NCBI RefSeq assembly: GCF_025133575.1
Contig: NZ_CP104011.1
Span: 930,001-994,000 of the forward strand
Source: Pseudomonas sp. GCEP-101
Lineage (GTDB): Bacteria; Pseudomonadota; Gammaproteobacteria; Pseudomonadales; Pseudomonadaceae
DNA: 64,000 nucleotides
Direction: 5' to 3'
This document shows, piece by piece, positions 37,282-46,047 of the stretch. The notes below the pieces were generated by a model, which saw nothing but the letters and a program-made list of their open reading frames with translations, was not told the DNA's origin and made no database searches. Numbering within the stretch: position 1 is the first letter of the stretch; the number at the start of each line of letters is the position of its first letter. The translations under genes were made by a program, and so were the position numbers.

Positions 37282-37305
37282 AACGGCCTCCGAATGGAGG
37301 CCGTT
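37282..37305 (-). terminator. Intrinsic terminator after EamA transporter
   Basis: A perfect 10-bp stem (aacggcctcc / ggaggccgtt) with a 4-nt loop lies about 65 nt downstream of the EamA stop. On the minus strand it runs into CTTCTTTCC. Confidence 0.8.
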
Positions 37306-37369
37306 TCATACCCTAGCGAATCGCGCGAGGGGCGCGAAATAACCTTTCGGGCTTAGCTCATGCCGCGAC

Positions 37370-38272
37370 TTAGAGACCTTCCTTGCGCTGCCACTGCGGC
37401 AGACCGATCAGCACCACGGCGCTGATGATCACCGCCATCGCGAGGGATTCCGCCAGGCCGATGTGCTCGCCGGCGAACACCACGCCGAGCATCACCGCCA
37501 CTGCCGGGTTGACGTAGGCATAGCTGGTGGCCGCCGCCGGGCGCACGTTGGCCAGCAGGTACATGTAGGCACTGAAGGCGATGATCGAGCCGAACACCAC
37601 CAGGTAGGCCAGCGCGCCCCAGCCGGCGGCCGTGGGCATCTGCTCCAGGCGCTCGCCGCTGAGCAGGCTGCCCAGCAGCAGGACGCCGCCGCCCACCAGC
37701 ATTTCCACCGCGCTGGCCATGGCGCCGCCGGGCAGGTCCAGGCGCCGGCTCCACACCGAACCGAAGGCCCAGGTGGCCGCGGCGAAGAGAATCAGCGCCG
37801 CGCCCGCCGGGCTGCCCTGCAGGTTCGAGCCGAGGTTGAGCAGCACGATGCCGAACAGGCCCAGGGCGATGCCGGCCCACTCCAGCGCATTGGTGCGGTT
37901 GCCGAAGAAGCGCCCGAACACCAGGGTGAACAGCGGCACCGTCGCCACCGCCAGTGCCGCCACGCCCGACGCCACGCCCCAGTGCTCGGCCACCGTGACC
38001 CCACCGTTGCCGCAGCTGAGCAGGAGGATGCCGATGGCGCCCGCCGACAGGCATTGCCGGAACGTCGGCAGCGGCGCCCCGCGCCAGAGCATCCAGCCGA
38101 ACAGGATGGCCCCGGCGATGATGAAGCGGCAGCCGGCCATCAGCATCGGCGGCCAGGACTCGACGCCGATGCGGATCACCAGGTAGGTCGAACCCCAGAT
38201 GAAGTAGAGGGCGAAGAAGGCGGCGATCAGGGTCAGTGAAATGCGGGCTCTGGGCATGGGCAGGGTAGTCAT
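37370..38272 (-). CDS. EamA/DMT-superfamily exporter
   Basis: The 300 residues form ten helices in two EamA repeats (FIWGSTYLVIRIGVESWPP in the first, FGSIIAFSAYMYLLANVRPAAATSYAYVNPAVAVMLG in the second), as in YedA-like exporters of amino acids or drugs. It is divergent from an Lrp-type regulator, a common arrangement in which the regulator controls export of an amino acid. PA4783 has this position as I recall. Confidence 0.9.
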   Translation of the reverse strand: MTTLPMPRARISLTLIAAFFALYFIWGSTYLVIRIGVESWPPMLMAGCRFIIAGAILFGWMLWRGAPLPTFRQCLSAGAIGILLLSCGNGGVTVAEHWGVASGVAALAVATVPLFTLVFGRFFGNRTNALEWAGIALGLFGIVLLNLGSNLQGSPAGAALILFAAATWAFGSVWSRRLDLPGGAMASAVEMLVGGGVLLLGSLLSGERLEQMPTAAGWGALAYLVVFGSIIAFSAYMYLLANVRPAAATSYAYVNPAVAVMLGVVFAGEHIGLAESLAMAVIISAVVLIGLPQWQRKEGL

Positions 38273-38424
38273 GGGAGGGGCTCGACAAGGCAGTCAGAGC
38301 GCTTCATTTTATGTAGGTCAATCGCCCCGGATAAGGCACAGACAACGCCAATACGGGCATAACACTTTTCATTCGACGGATTTTCAGCCGCCTTTCCGTT
38401 GAATCAGAAAACCGGAGACGGACC

Positions 38425-38871
38425 ATGGACAAATACGACCGCGCCCTGCTCGCCGCCCTGCTGGAAGACGGCCGCCTGTCCTTCGCCGAACTGGCCCGGC
38501 GCATCAACCTGTCGCCACCGGCGGTCGCCGACCGCGTGGCGCGCCTGGAGGCCGACGGGGTGATCACCGGCTACCACGCCAGCGTAGACCTGTCGAAGCT
38601 GGGCCGCTCCATCCAGTGCCTGATCGAGTTGCGCCTGAACGACCACCGCAGCAAGACGATGCTCGACCCGCTGCTGGAGATCCCGCAGATCATCGACTGC
38701 TACCGCATCACCGGCGAAGCATGCGTGATGCTCAAGGTGGCGGTGAGCTGCACCCAGGAACTGGAAGAGCTGATCGACCGCCTCGCCCAGTTCGGCACCA
38801 GCAAGACCTCGCTGGTGCTCTCCACACCCTTTGCTCAGCGGGTACATCCGGGAATGTTGCAGGGTGGCTGA
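38425..38871 (+). CDS. Lrp/AsnC-family transcriptional regulator
   Basis: The 148 residues have an N-terminal winged HTH (LLAALLEDGRLSFAELARRINLSPPAVADRVARLE, residues 8-42) and a C-terminal RAM domain (ITGEACVMLKVAV). The start has GGAGACGGACC upstream. Its likely target is its own promoter and the divergent EamA exporter, with an amino-acid ligand. Confidence 0.93.
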   Translation: MDKYDRALLAALLEDGRLSFAELARRINLSPPAVADRVARLEADGVITGYHASVDLSKLGRSIQCLIELRLNDHRSKTMLDPLLEIPQIIDCYRITGEACVMLKVAVSCTQELEELIDRLAQFGTSKTSLVLSTPFAQRVHPGMLQGG

Positions 38872-38907
38872 GCTGCCCTTCTAGAAGAAAATTGCGCACG
38901 GCGCCTT

Positions 38908-39235
38908 CGTAGGGGCGGACTTTGTCCGCGATCGCGGGCATGGCACGCTCCTACAAGGAGCTCAGCGTCAGCCGGTTGTCGTAGGAGCGAGCTTGCTCGC
39001 GAACATCGGCCGGTGCCGAAGCCAATTCGGTAGCGCGCCTAACACGCCAGCGTTATCCCTGCGCCCTAAAAGAAAATGCCACCCAGGCTTGAACCACCGA
39101 TTCATCCTGTAGGAGCGGGCCATGCCCGCGATCGCGCGCATGGCGCGCTCCCACAAGGGGCTCGGCGTTCGCTGGTATTCGCGAACACTGGGCGGCACGA
39201 ACGCCGGGCCCGTTCGCGAGCAAGCTCGCTCCTAC
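38908..39235. repeat. Cluster of REP elements
   Basis: Within a 466-nt gene-free gap there are at least five REP copies in mixed orientation. They include GTAGGGGCGGACTTTGTCCGCGATC, GTAGGAGCGAGCTTGCTCGCGAAC, GTAGGAGCGGGCCATGCCCGCGATC and TTCGCGAGCAAGCTCGCTCCTAC. Several variant REP families are mixed here. No ORF in this stretch is convincing. Confidence 0.85.
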
Positions 39236-39248
39236 AGGTCTTGCGGAC

Positions 39249-39282
39249 AAAAAAAGGCGGCGCCGCTCGCGCGGTGCCGCCT
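39249..39282 (-). terminator. Intrinsic terminator of the thiolase gene
   Basis: A 12-bp stem (aggcggcgccgc / gcggtgccgcct, one G-U pair) with a 4-nt loop is followed on the minus strand by seven T. It is 55 nt past the thiolase stop. Confidence 0.92.
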
Positions 39283-39337
39283 GAAGTCACGGAGTTGCTT
39301 ACATCGGGGAGGAAAGAATCCGTCCCGCTGTATTGGA

Positions 39338-40615
39338 TTACCGTTCGACGATCGCGGTCACACCCTGGCCGCCTGCGGCACAAATCGAGATCAGTCCGCG
39401 CCCCTTGCCGGCGCCGTCCAGCAGCTTGGCCAGGTTGGCGACGATGCGCCCGCCGGTGGCGGCGAACGGGTGGCCGGCGGCCAGCGAACTGCCCTTCACG
39501 TTGAGCTTGCTGCGGTCGATGGAGCCCAGCGGGGCGTCGAGGCCCAGGCGGGTCTTGCAGTAGTCCGCGTCTTCCCAGGCCTTGAGGGTGCACAGCACCT
39601 GGGCGGCGAAGGCTTCGTGGATTTCGTAGAAATCGAAGTCCTGCAGGGTCAGGCCGTTGCGTGCCAGCAGGCGCGGCACCGCGTACACCGGCGCCATCAG
39701 CAGGCCCTCGTGGCCGCCGACGAAGTCCACCGCCGCCGCCTCGCCGTCCTTGAAGTAGGCCAGGATTGGCAAGCCGCGCGCCTTCGCCCATTCCTCGCTG
39801 GCCAAAAGCACCACCGAGGCGCCGTCAGTCAGCGGGGTGGAGTTGGCCGCCGTCAGGGTGCCTCGCGGGCCGCGTTCGAACACCGGCTTGAGGGTGCCGA
39901 TCTTCTCCAGGTTGATGTCCGGGCGCAGGTTCTGGTCGCGCACCAGGCCGCGGAACGGCGTCATCAGGTCGTTCTGCCAGCCTTCGTCGTAGGCGGCGGC
40001 CAGCTTGTGGTGGCTTTCGAAGGCCAGCTTGTCCTGCTCGTCGCGGGGGATGGCCCAGGTCTGCGCCATCAGCTCGCAGTGCTCGCCCATGGACAACCCG
40101 GTGCGCGGCTCGCCGTTCTTCGGGATGTGCGGCATCAGGTGGCGCGGGCGGATCTTCAGCAGGCTCTTGATCTTCTCGCCGTTGGACTTGCCGCGGTTGG
40201 CCTCCAGGAGAATCTTGCGCAGGCCTTCGTTGACGCCGATGGGGGCGTCGGAGGTGGTGTCCACGCCGCCGGCGATGCCGCAGTCGATCTGCCCGAGGGC
40301 GATCTTGTTGGCCACCAGGATCGCCGCCTCAAGGCCCGTGCCGCACGCCTGCTGAATGTCGTAGGCCGGTGTTTCCGGCGCCAGCCGGGTGCCCAGCACG
40401 CACTCGCGGGTCAGGTTGAAATCGCGCGAATGCTTGAGCACCGCGCCGGCGACCACCTCGCCCAGGCGCTCGCCGTGCAGCTTGTAGCGCTCGATCAGGC
40501 CATCCAGCGCGCTGGTCAGCATCTCCTGGTTGCTCGCCGTGGCATACACGGTGTTGGAGCGGGCGAAGGGAATTCGGTTGCCGCCGACGATGGCGACCCG
40601 GCGCAATTGGGTCAT
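39338..40615 (-). CDS. Acetyl-CoA C-acyltransferase (thiolase, FadI-like)
   Basis: The 425 residues are within the thiolase range. The acyl-accepting Cys is in QQACGTGLEAAI, the GEHCE segment follows, the catalytic His is in YEIHEAFAAQVL, and the second Cys is in ISICAAGGQG. It cleaves 3-ketoacyl-CoA or condenses two acyl-CoA. Divergent to a FabG-like gene and near a MaoC hydratase, it suggests a small fatty-acid or polyketide-type module. PA4785 corresponds, as I recall. Confidence 0.93.
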   Translation of the reverse strand: MTQLRRVAIVGGNRIPFARSNTVYATASNQEMLTSALDGLIERYKLHGERLGEVVAGAVLKHSRDFNLTRECVLGTRLAPETPAYDIQQACGTGLEAAILVANKIALGQIDCGIAGGVDTTSDAPIGVNEGLRKILLEANRGKSNGEKIKSLLKIRPRHLMPHIPKNGEPRTGLSMGEHCELMAQTWAIPRDEQDKLAFESHHKLAAAYDEGWQNDLMTPFRGLVRDQNLRPDINLEKIGTLKPVFERGPRGTLTAANSTPLTDGASVVLLASEEWAKARGLPILAYFKDGEAAAVDFVGGHEGLLMAPVYAVPRLLARNGLTLQDFDFYEIHEAFAAQVLCTLKAWEDADYCKTRLGLDAPLGSIDRSKLNVKGSSLAAGHPFAATGGRIVANLAKLLDGAGKGRGLISICAAGGQGVTAIVER

Positions 40616-40783
40616 GCAGAGCTCCTACAAGGGTGAGCGTTGAAGTGCGGTCAAGGCTAACCTTAGCCGCTTGTGTCGCATTGGCCGCCCCGCCGTTGCG
40701 CAGGTCAGCGCGGTCAATTGCGCCGAACCCGCCGCTGCGTAGAGTGGTCAGCACTTTAGAGAACCCGTGCAGGAGCCCGTTCC

Positions 40784-42139
40784 ATGACCGATCGCTACAT
40801 TGCCTTCGCCAACTCCAACGTCGGCCGCCGCCTGGTCGGAGCCCTCGGCCTGCCTGCGCCGGCCCGCCTGGAGCGCTGGAGCGCCGGGCGCACGCGGCCG
40901 GTGGACGGGGCGCTGCTGCTGGGCGGCGAGGGCAACCTGAACGAGGCGGTACTGCCCTTCGCCGAGCGCCTGACCGATGCGGTGTTTTCCTTCAGCGAAG
41001 GCCAGTACGGCCTGCCACGCTGGACCGCCGAACACGGCCCCCGGCTCAAGGCCATCGTCTTCGATGCCAGCGGCCTCAACCGTTTCGAACAGACCCTCGA
41101 GCTGCGCACTTTCTTCCAGGGCGTCCTCAAGGGCCTGGATAAATGCCCCCATGTGGTGATCCTCGGCCGGGCCCCGGAATCGCTCAAAGACCCCATCGCC
41201 GCCAGCGTGCAGCGCAGCCTGGAAGGCTTCAGCCGCTCCCTGGGCAAGGAAATCCGCCGGGGCGGCAACGTGCAACTGGTCTATGTCGGCAAGGGCGCCG
41301 AGGACCAGCTCGAAGGCGCGCTGCGCTTCTTCCTCTCGCCCAAGAGTGCCTACGTCTCCGGGCAGGTGGTGCGCCTCGCCGCCTACGACAAGCAGGTGCA
41401 GGACTGGAGCCGCCCCCTGGTGGGCAAGCGCGCACTGGTGACCGGCGCCGCCCGCGGCATCGGCGCGGCGATTGCCGAGACCCTCGCCCGTGACGGTGCC
41501 GAGGTGGTGCTGCTGGACGTGCCGCCGGCCAAGGAGGCCCTCGACGCCCTCGCCGCGCGCCTGGGCGGTCGTGGCGTGGCGCTGGACATCTGCGCCGCCG
41601 ATGCCGGCGCGCAATTGGTGGCGGCATTGCCCGACGGCGTGGACATCGTGGTGCACAACGCCGGCATCACCCGCGACAAGACCGTCGCGAAGATGAGCGA
41701 GGCGTTCTGGAACTCGGTGATCGATGTGAACCTGAAGGCCCCGCAGGTGCTGACCCAGGCGCTGCTGGACGCGAACAAGCTGCACGATGACGGCCGCGTG
41801 GTGCTGCTCGCCTCCATCAGCGGCATCGCCGGCAACATGGGCCAGACCAACTACGCGGTGAGCAAGGCCGGCCTGATCGGCCTGGCGCAGGCCTGGGCGC
41901 CGGCGCTGGGCAAGAAGGGCATCAGCATCAACGCGGTGGCGCCGGGCTTCATCGAAACCCAGATGACCGCCGCCATCCCGCTGACCATCCGCGAGGCCGG
42001 CCGACGCATGAACTCCATGGGCCAGGGCGGCCTGCCGCAGGACGTCGCCGAAGCCGTGGCCTGGTTCGCCCAGCCGGGTTCGGGCGCGGTGAGCGGGCAA
42101 GTGCTGCGGGTATGCGGGCAGAGCCTGCTGGGCGCGTGA
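40784..42139 (+). CDS. High-molecular-weight 3-oxoacyl-(ACP/CoA) reductase, FabG4-like
   Basis: The 451 residues comprise a roughly 205-residue N-terminal flavodoxin-like pseudo-domain and a C-terminal SDR domain. The SDR part has the NAD(P) site TGAARGIGAAIAE (near 220-232), catalytic Ser in LASISGIAGNMG, and YAVSK. HMW FabG enzymes prefer CoA substrates and NADH. The divergent thiolase and this reductase can act on the same 3-ketoacyl-CoA. RBS AGGAGCCCG precedes the ATG. Confidence 0.92.
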   Translation: MTDRYIAFANSNVGRRLVGALGLPAPARLERWSAGRTRPVDGALLLGGEGNLNEAVLPFAERLTDAVFSFSEGQYGLPRWTAEHGPRLKAIVFDASGLNRFEQTLELRTFFQGVLKGLDKCPHVVILGRAPESLKDPIAASVQRSLEGFSRSLGKEIRRGGNVQLVYVGKGAEDQLEGALRFFLSPKSAYVSGQVVRLAAYDKQVQDWSRPLVGKRALVTGAARGIGAAIAETLARDGAEVVLLDVPPAKEALDALAARLGGRGVALDICAADAGAQLVAALPDGVDIVVHNAGITRDKTVAKMSEAFWNSVIDVNLKAPQVLTQALLDANKLHDDGRVVLLASISGIAGNMGQTNYAVSKAGLIGLAQAWAPALGKKGISINAVAPGFIETQMTAAIPLTIREAGRRMNSMGQGGLPQDVAEAVAWFAQPGSGAVSGQVLRVCGQSLLGA

Positions 42140-42194
42140 GTCGTTGACCGCGCTGCGCGGCGCGGCGCGGCGCCATGAAGTGCCGCGCCAGGCC

Positions 42195-42335
42195 GGCCCT
42201 CTCCCCAACCCTGGCGGCGCGCCCCGCTCCGAAGGGAGAGGGGGACAGGATGATGCAGGTTGAAACCACAGCGTAAGCCGGCACAGATAGCTCCCTCTCC
42301 CTTCAGGGAGAGGGCGGGGGGAGAGGGGGAACCAG
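42195..42335. repeat. CCCTCTCCC-type palindromic repeats
   Basis: The 378-nt interval 42140-42517 is gene-free. It contains CCCTCTCCCCAACCC...GGAGAGGGGG (42198-42244), GCGTAAGCCGGCA and CCCTCTCCCTTCAGGGAGAGGG (42293-42314). This is the same unit as the tandem repeat near 20 kb. Confidence 0.75.
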
Positions 42336-42517
42336 GCACGGCCATCCAACAGCAGGCCGCTGCTCCTACAAGGTCAGGAACCCCAACATCCCAACTCTAT
42401 CCCGCAGTCGGGAGAGGCATCGCCGTGCACCGGCGGAAGGCCTGCCAGCACGAGCCGCTCCCTAGGCAGCAATGCGCGGAAAAACACCAAGGCACCGGCG
42501 CTCGAAACTTCCCTGGA

Positions 42518-42919
42518 TCACCCCCGCGCCGCCACCAGCGCCTGAAACTCTTCCTCGCTCAGGCGCTGGTCGCCATCGCGATCCCCGCGCACGATCAGCG
42601 CCGGCTGCTGGCTCATGAACTCCACCAGGTTGATCGCACCGTCGCCATCCGCGTCCGGCCAGGCGATGGCGTTGGGCGAGACGTTCACGCTGGGGTTCGG
42701 CGGGGTCACTTCCTCGCGGCTGAGCAGCCCATCCTGGTTGCGATCCAGGCGGTGGAACATCCGGTCGCGCATGGCCGCCATGTCACTGGCCTCGATGTAG
42801 CCGTCGCCATTGCGGTCCAGGCGGGAAAACGCGCTTTCGCTCATCTCTCCCGCCACGGCGCAGCGAGCGCCCAGGGTCAGCGCGGCGAGCAGCAGGGCTT
42901 GGCAGAGTCGGCTTTGCAT
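42518..42919 (-). CDS. Exported four-EF-hand calcium-binding protein
   Basis: The 133 residues have a signal peptide (AVA|GEMSE) and four EF-hand loops: DRNGDGYIEASD (35-46), DRNQDGLLSREE (59-70), DADGDGAINLVE (89-100) and DRDGDQRLSEEE (113-124). All have a suitable D at position 1 and E or D at position 12. It should bind calcium in the periplasm or outside. ATG 42919 has AAGGAA upstream. The role is unknown. Confidence 0.88.
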   Translation of the reverse strand: MQSRLCQALLLAALTLGARCAVAGEMSESAFSRLDRNGDGYIEASDMAAMRDRMFHRLDRNQDGLLSREEVTPPNPSVNVSPNAIAWPDADGDGAINLVEFMSQQPALIVRGDRDGDQRLSEEEFQALVAARG

Positions 42920-43019
42920 CGGGGATTCCTTGCAGTGGGAAGACCGCGAAAGCCTATCCACAGACGCGCTCGAAAGGGTTCGATCGAGGTGGGCCACCAG
43001 CTCGGCAGCCGACGAGCTC

Positions 43020-43436
43020 TCAGCGGGCCGGGAAGGGTTTATGGGCCGACACGCCGGTTTCGCCGGGCAGGGAGACGTAGGTGACGCGCTTTCCGTTCTT
43101 GAACAGCAGCGCGCCATTACCGTGCCGGGTCTTCTCGATGCTGATCCTGTCGCCGGGTCGTATCCTGGCCTTTGTCGCCGCCTTCACCGGCACCTGCAGT
43201 GTGATGGGCTGCCCGGCATTGTTCGTTGCGGTGATCTGGGTGGCCAGCGGTGCGGTGATCCTTCTTACGGACGCGACGACGGCGCTCACCGGCAATGACA
43301 CCGGCGTCAGCAAGCTGCCCACCACCCGTTCCGCGCGCTCGGCGCTCACCGCCGGGGCCGTCTGATACGCGCTCGCCAGCGGTTGCGCCCAAGCCAGGCA
43401 AGGCAGACAGAAAGCAGCGATCAGCAGGGATAACAT
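43020..43436 (-). CDS. Exported hypothetical protein
   Basis: This 138-residue protein has a signal peptide (CLAWA|QPLAS). The mature part is rich in Val, Ala and Thr, ending in an SH3-like segment (DRISIEKTRHGNGALLFKNGKRVTYVSLPG). A GTG at 43448 with AGAGA upstream is an alternative start, adding four residues. I do not recognise a family. It lies between the EF-hand gene and the AraC regulator on the same strand. Confidence 0.7.
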   Translation of the reverse strand: MLSLLIAAFCLPCLAWAQPLASAYQTAPAVSAERAERVVGSLLTPVSLPVSAVVASVRRITAPLATQITATNNAGQPITLQVPVKAATKARIRPGDRISIEKTRHGNGALLFKNGKRVTYVSLPGETGVSAHKPFPAR

Positions 43437-43613
43437 CGGTGTACGCACAACAATTCTCTGACGGGAATACAGGCGCCGTATTTCAATCAGGGCATCGCCA
43501 CGCCTCAACCGAGGCCACAGCCAAAACCGCACCACGCCCCGTGAGTGTGGTGCAATTCATACATTGAACGATGAGTTGTCGCAGCGTGTGTCAGGCCGCT
43601 GCGCCAGCGGCGC

Positions 43614-44621
43614 TCACTCCGCAGGCTGCTGCGGGCGACCGCGCCGGCGGAATTCCACCGGGGTCTCGCCGACCCAGCGCTTGAACGCGCGGTAGAAGGT
43701 GCTCGGCTCGGAGAAGCCGGTGCGCTCGACGATGACCTCGATGCGCTCGTCGGTCTTGAGCAGCAACTCCTTGGCCAGGCGGCAGCGGTAGTCGGTGACC
43801 AGGTCGTTGAAGCGCACGCCGGCCATGGCCAGGCGTTCGCGCAGGCGGCGCGCCGGCATGTCGAGACGGGCGGCGACCTGCTCCAGCGTCGCACCGCCAT
43901 CCACCAGCAACTCGCCGATCAGCTCGCGCACCTTGCGCACCAGGTCCAGGCGCTCCACTTCCGCCAGTTGCCGGCGCGCCAGGGACTCGTGCATGCGCAG
44001 CAGTTCAGGGGCGGCGTGGCGCGAGGGCTTGTCCAGCACCCGGGCATCGAACACCAGGGCATAGCGCTCGGCGCCCAGCACCGCGGGGCAGCCATAGACT
44101 TCGCGGTAACGCTCGGCGGGCGCGCCCTCCTCGTGCATCAGCTGCACTTCGTGGGGCTTGAAGTCGCCTTCGGTGAGCGCGTGGAACAGGCGGACCACCG
44201 CGCCGGCCAGCATCTCGGGGAAGTGTCGATTGGTCCCGGCGGTGTGGCCGAGCAGCAGCACGGCCTTCTCGCCCTCCACTTCCAGGCGGGCGTTGAGGGT
44301 GTCGGAGAGCAGGCGCACGTAGCGCAGGGCGTGGCGCAGGCCTTCGCCGAAGGTGGCGCTGGAGAGGAACAGGTATTCCAGCAGCAGGCCGTGGAAGGCC
44401 GGCAGGTGACCGGCCAGGTAGAGGCCGACGTGCTCTTCGCCGCACTCGTCGGCGGCAGCCTTCCAGAACAGGTTCTGTGCGCTGTGGGGGAATCGTCCGG
44501 CAGGCAGGCTGCCAGGCGGCAGGCCGACGCGAGCCAGCACGCGGTCGGGGTCGTTGCCGCTGGCGCGCAGGGCGTCGATCACCGGGCGCATCAGCGCCAC
44601 ATCGTCGGTCAGATCACGCAT
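43614..44621 (-). CDS. AraC-family transcriptional regulator (Arabinose_bd N-terminal domain)
   Basis: The 335 residues have an N-terminal ligand domain of the OruR/ArgR-like group (LARVGLPPGSLPAGRFPHSAQNLFWKAA, then a GLYLAGHLPAFHGLLLEYL-type segment). The C-terminal AraC double HTH includes LEQVAARLDMPARRLRERLAMAG and VIVERTGFSEPSTFYRAFKRWVGETPVEFR. It is divergent from the MaoC gene, its likely target. PA4787 is the probable counterpart, from memory. Confidence 0.93.
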   Translation of the reverse strand: MRDLTDDVALMRPVIDALRASGNDPDRVLARVGLPPGSLPAGRFPHSAQNLFWKAAADECGEEHVGLYLAGHLPAFHGLLLEYLFLSSATFGEGLRHALRYVRLLSDTLNARLEVEGEKAVLLLGHTAGTNRHFPEMLAGAVVRLFHALTEGDFKPHEVQLMHEEGAPAERYREVYGCPAVLGAERYALVFDARVLDKPSRHAAPELLRMHESLARRQLAEVERLDLVRKVRELIGELLVDGGATLEQVAARLDMPARRLRERLAMAGVRFNDLVTDYRCRLAKELLLKTDERIEVIVERTGFSEPSTFYRAFKRWVGETPVEFRRRGRPQQPAE

Positions 44622-44825
44622 GGTGTTTTTTCTAGTTATCCATGAGGCGGGCCCATCTTAGGCAGCTTTCCTATCGCCCCTCAAGAGAATCAGGAAGCAG
44701 GTTGAGGGAAATATCCGAGCAATCTGGCAGTCACATTGACTTGCCTGCCGCGCGCCGCGTAGCCACGGCCAATGCCCGCGCCCCAGCACTGGCTAAGCTG
44801 ATTGAATACTGCAAGGAGATACCCG

Positions 44826-45683
44826 ATGCCCCGCGATTGGCTTGACCTGTCCGCCCCACCCGCCCTCACCGGCCTGTTCGCCCGCGCCGCCGTGCGCCGC
44901 GGCGTGCGCGGCCGCAGCCTGCCGACGCGCGGGCTGCGCTGCCCGGTCACCGTCGATCCGAAGCACCTGGAGCGTTACCGCAAGGTCTGCGGTTTCGCCG
45001 ACAACCACCTGCTGCCGCCCACCTATCCGCACATCCTCGCCTTCGGCCTGCAGATGGGCCTGCTCACCGATGCGCGCTTCCCCTTCCCGCTGCTGGGCCT
45101 GGTGCACCTGGAAAACCGTATCAGCGTGTTGCGCCCGCTCGGCGGCCTGGGGCCGTTCAACGTCAGCGTGCGGGTGGACGACCTGCAACCCCACGAGAAG
45201 GGCGTGACCTTCAGCATCATCACCCAGCTGCACGACCAGCTCGGGCTGCTCTGGGAGGGCGACAGCCGCATCCTGTTCCGTGGCCTGCGCCTGGACGGGA
45301 CGCCGCCGGCGCGCGAAGACGTGGCCGAACTGCCGCTGGAGCAGATCGACGCCTGGAGCTGCCCGGCGGACATCGGCCGGCGCTACGCCCGCGTGGCCGG
45401 CGACTACAACCCGATCCACCTGTCCGCCGCCAGCGCCAAGTTGTTCGGCTTCCCCCGCGCCATCGCCCATGGCCTGTGGAACAAGGCGCGCAGCCTGGCC
45501 GCGCTGGGCGAGCGCCTGCCGATGGCCGGCTATCGGGTCGAGGTGCGCTTCCAGAAACCGTTGCTGCTGCCCGCCCAGGTCAACCTGCTGGCCAGCGAGC
45601 CGGCGCCCTCCGGGCAGTTCAGCCTGCGCGGCAAGGACGGCTTGCCGCACATGGCCGGCAGCTGGAGCGCGCTGGACGTTTGA
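44826..45683 (+). CDS. MaoC-like enoyl-CoA hydratase
   Basis: The 285-residue hot-dog protein has the hydratase-2 motif in the C-terminal half: YARVAGDYNPIHLSAASAKLFGFPRAIAHGLW, with D and H as the catalytic pair. The N-terminal half is a degenerate hot-dog repeat. It hydrates 2-enoyl-CoA to (R)-3-hydroxyacyl-CoA. The start ATG 44826 has AAGGAG 7 nt upstream. Together with the FabG-like and thiolase genes it suggests (R)-specific acyl-CoA metabolism. Confidence 0.9.
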   Translation: MPRDWLDLSAPPALTGLFARAAVRRGVRGRSLPTRGLRCPVTVDPKHLERYRKVCGFADNHLLPPTYPHILAFGLQMGLLTDARFPFPLLGLVHLENRISVLRPLGGLGPFNVSVRVDDLQPHEKGVTFSIITQLHDQLGLLWEGDSRILFRGLRLDGTPPAREDVAELPLEQIDAWSCPADIGRRYARVAGDYNPIHLSAASAKLFGFPRAIAHGLWNKARSLAALGERLPMAGYRVEVRFQKPLLLPAQVNLLASEPAPSGQFSLRGKDGLPHMAGSWSALDV

Positions 45684-45729
45684 TGCGCCAGGCTTGAAGC
45701 TATGGGGCTCACGTTGGAGCCCCATCTGC

Positions 45730-46047
45730 ATGAACCTCGAAGCCATCACCGCGCGCCTGCACGCCATCCGCGACCACAACGACTGGAGTCGCTTCCACAG
45801 CCCGAAGAACCTGGCCATGGCCGCCAGCGTGGAAATGGCCGAGCTGGTGGAAATCTTCCAGTGGCTGCGCGAGGACGAATCGCGCCAGCTGCCGCCGGAA
45901 ACGCTCGCCCACGCCGGGCAGGAAGTCGGCGACATCGTCCTCTACCTGCTGCTGATGTGCGCGGAGCTGGGCATCGACATGAACCAGGCGGTGCTCGCCA
46001 AGCTCGCCGACAGCGAGCGGCGCTTCATCGAGGGAGGCGCCAAGTGA
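45730..46047 (+). CDS. MazG-like nucleotide pyrophosphohydrolase (RS21-C6/dCTPase type)
   Basis: The 105-residue all-alpha NTP-PPase has the metal-binding EMAELVEIFQW (ExxE) and GQEVGDIVLYLLLMC (ExxD) helices. Family members remove pyrophosphate from non-canonical or modified dNTPs. Its stop overlaps the cmoM start as GTGA, so the two are coupled. Confidence 0.9.
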   Translation: MNLEAITARLHAIRDHNDWSRFHSPKNLAMAASVEMAELVEIFQWLREDESRQLPPETLAHAGQEVGDIVLYLLLMCAELGIDMNQAVLAKLADSERRFIEGGAK

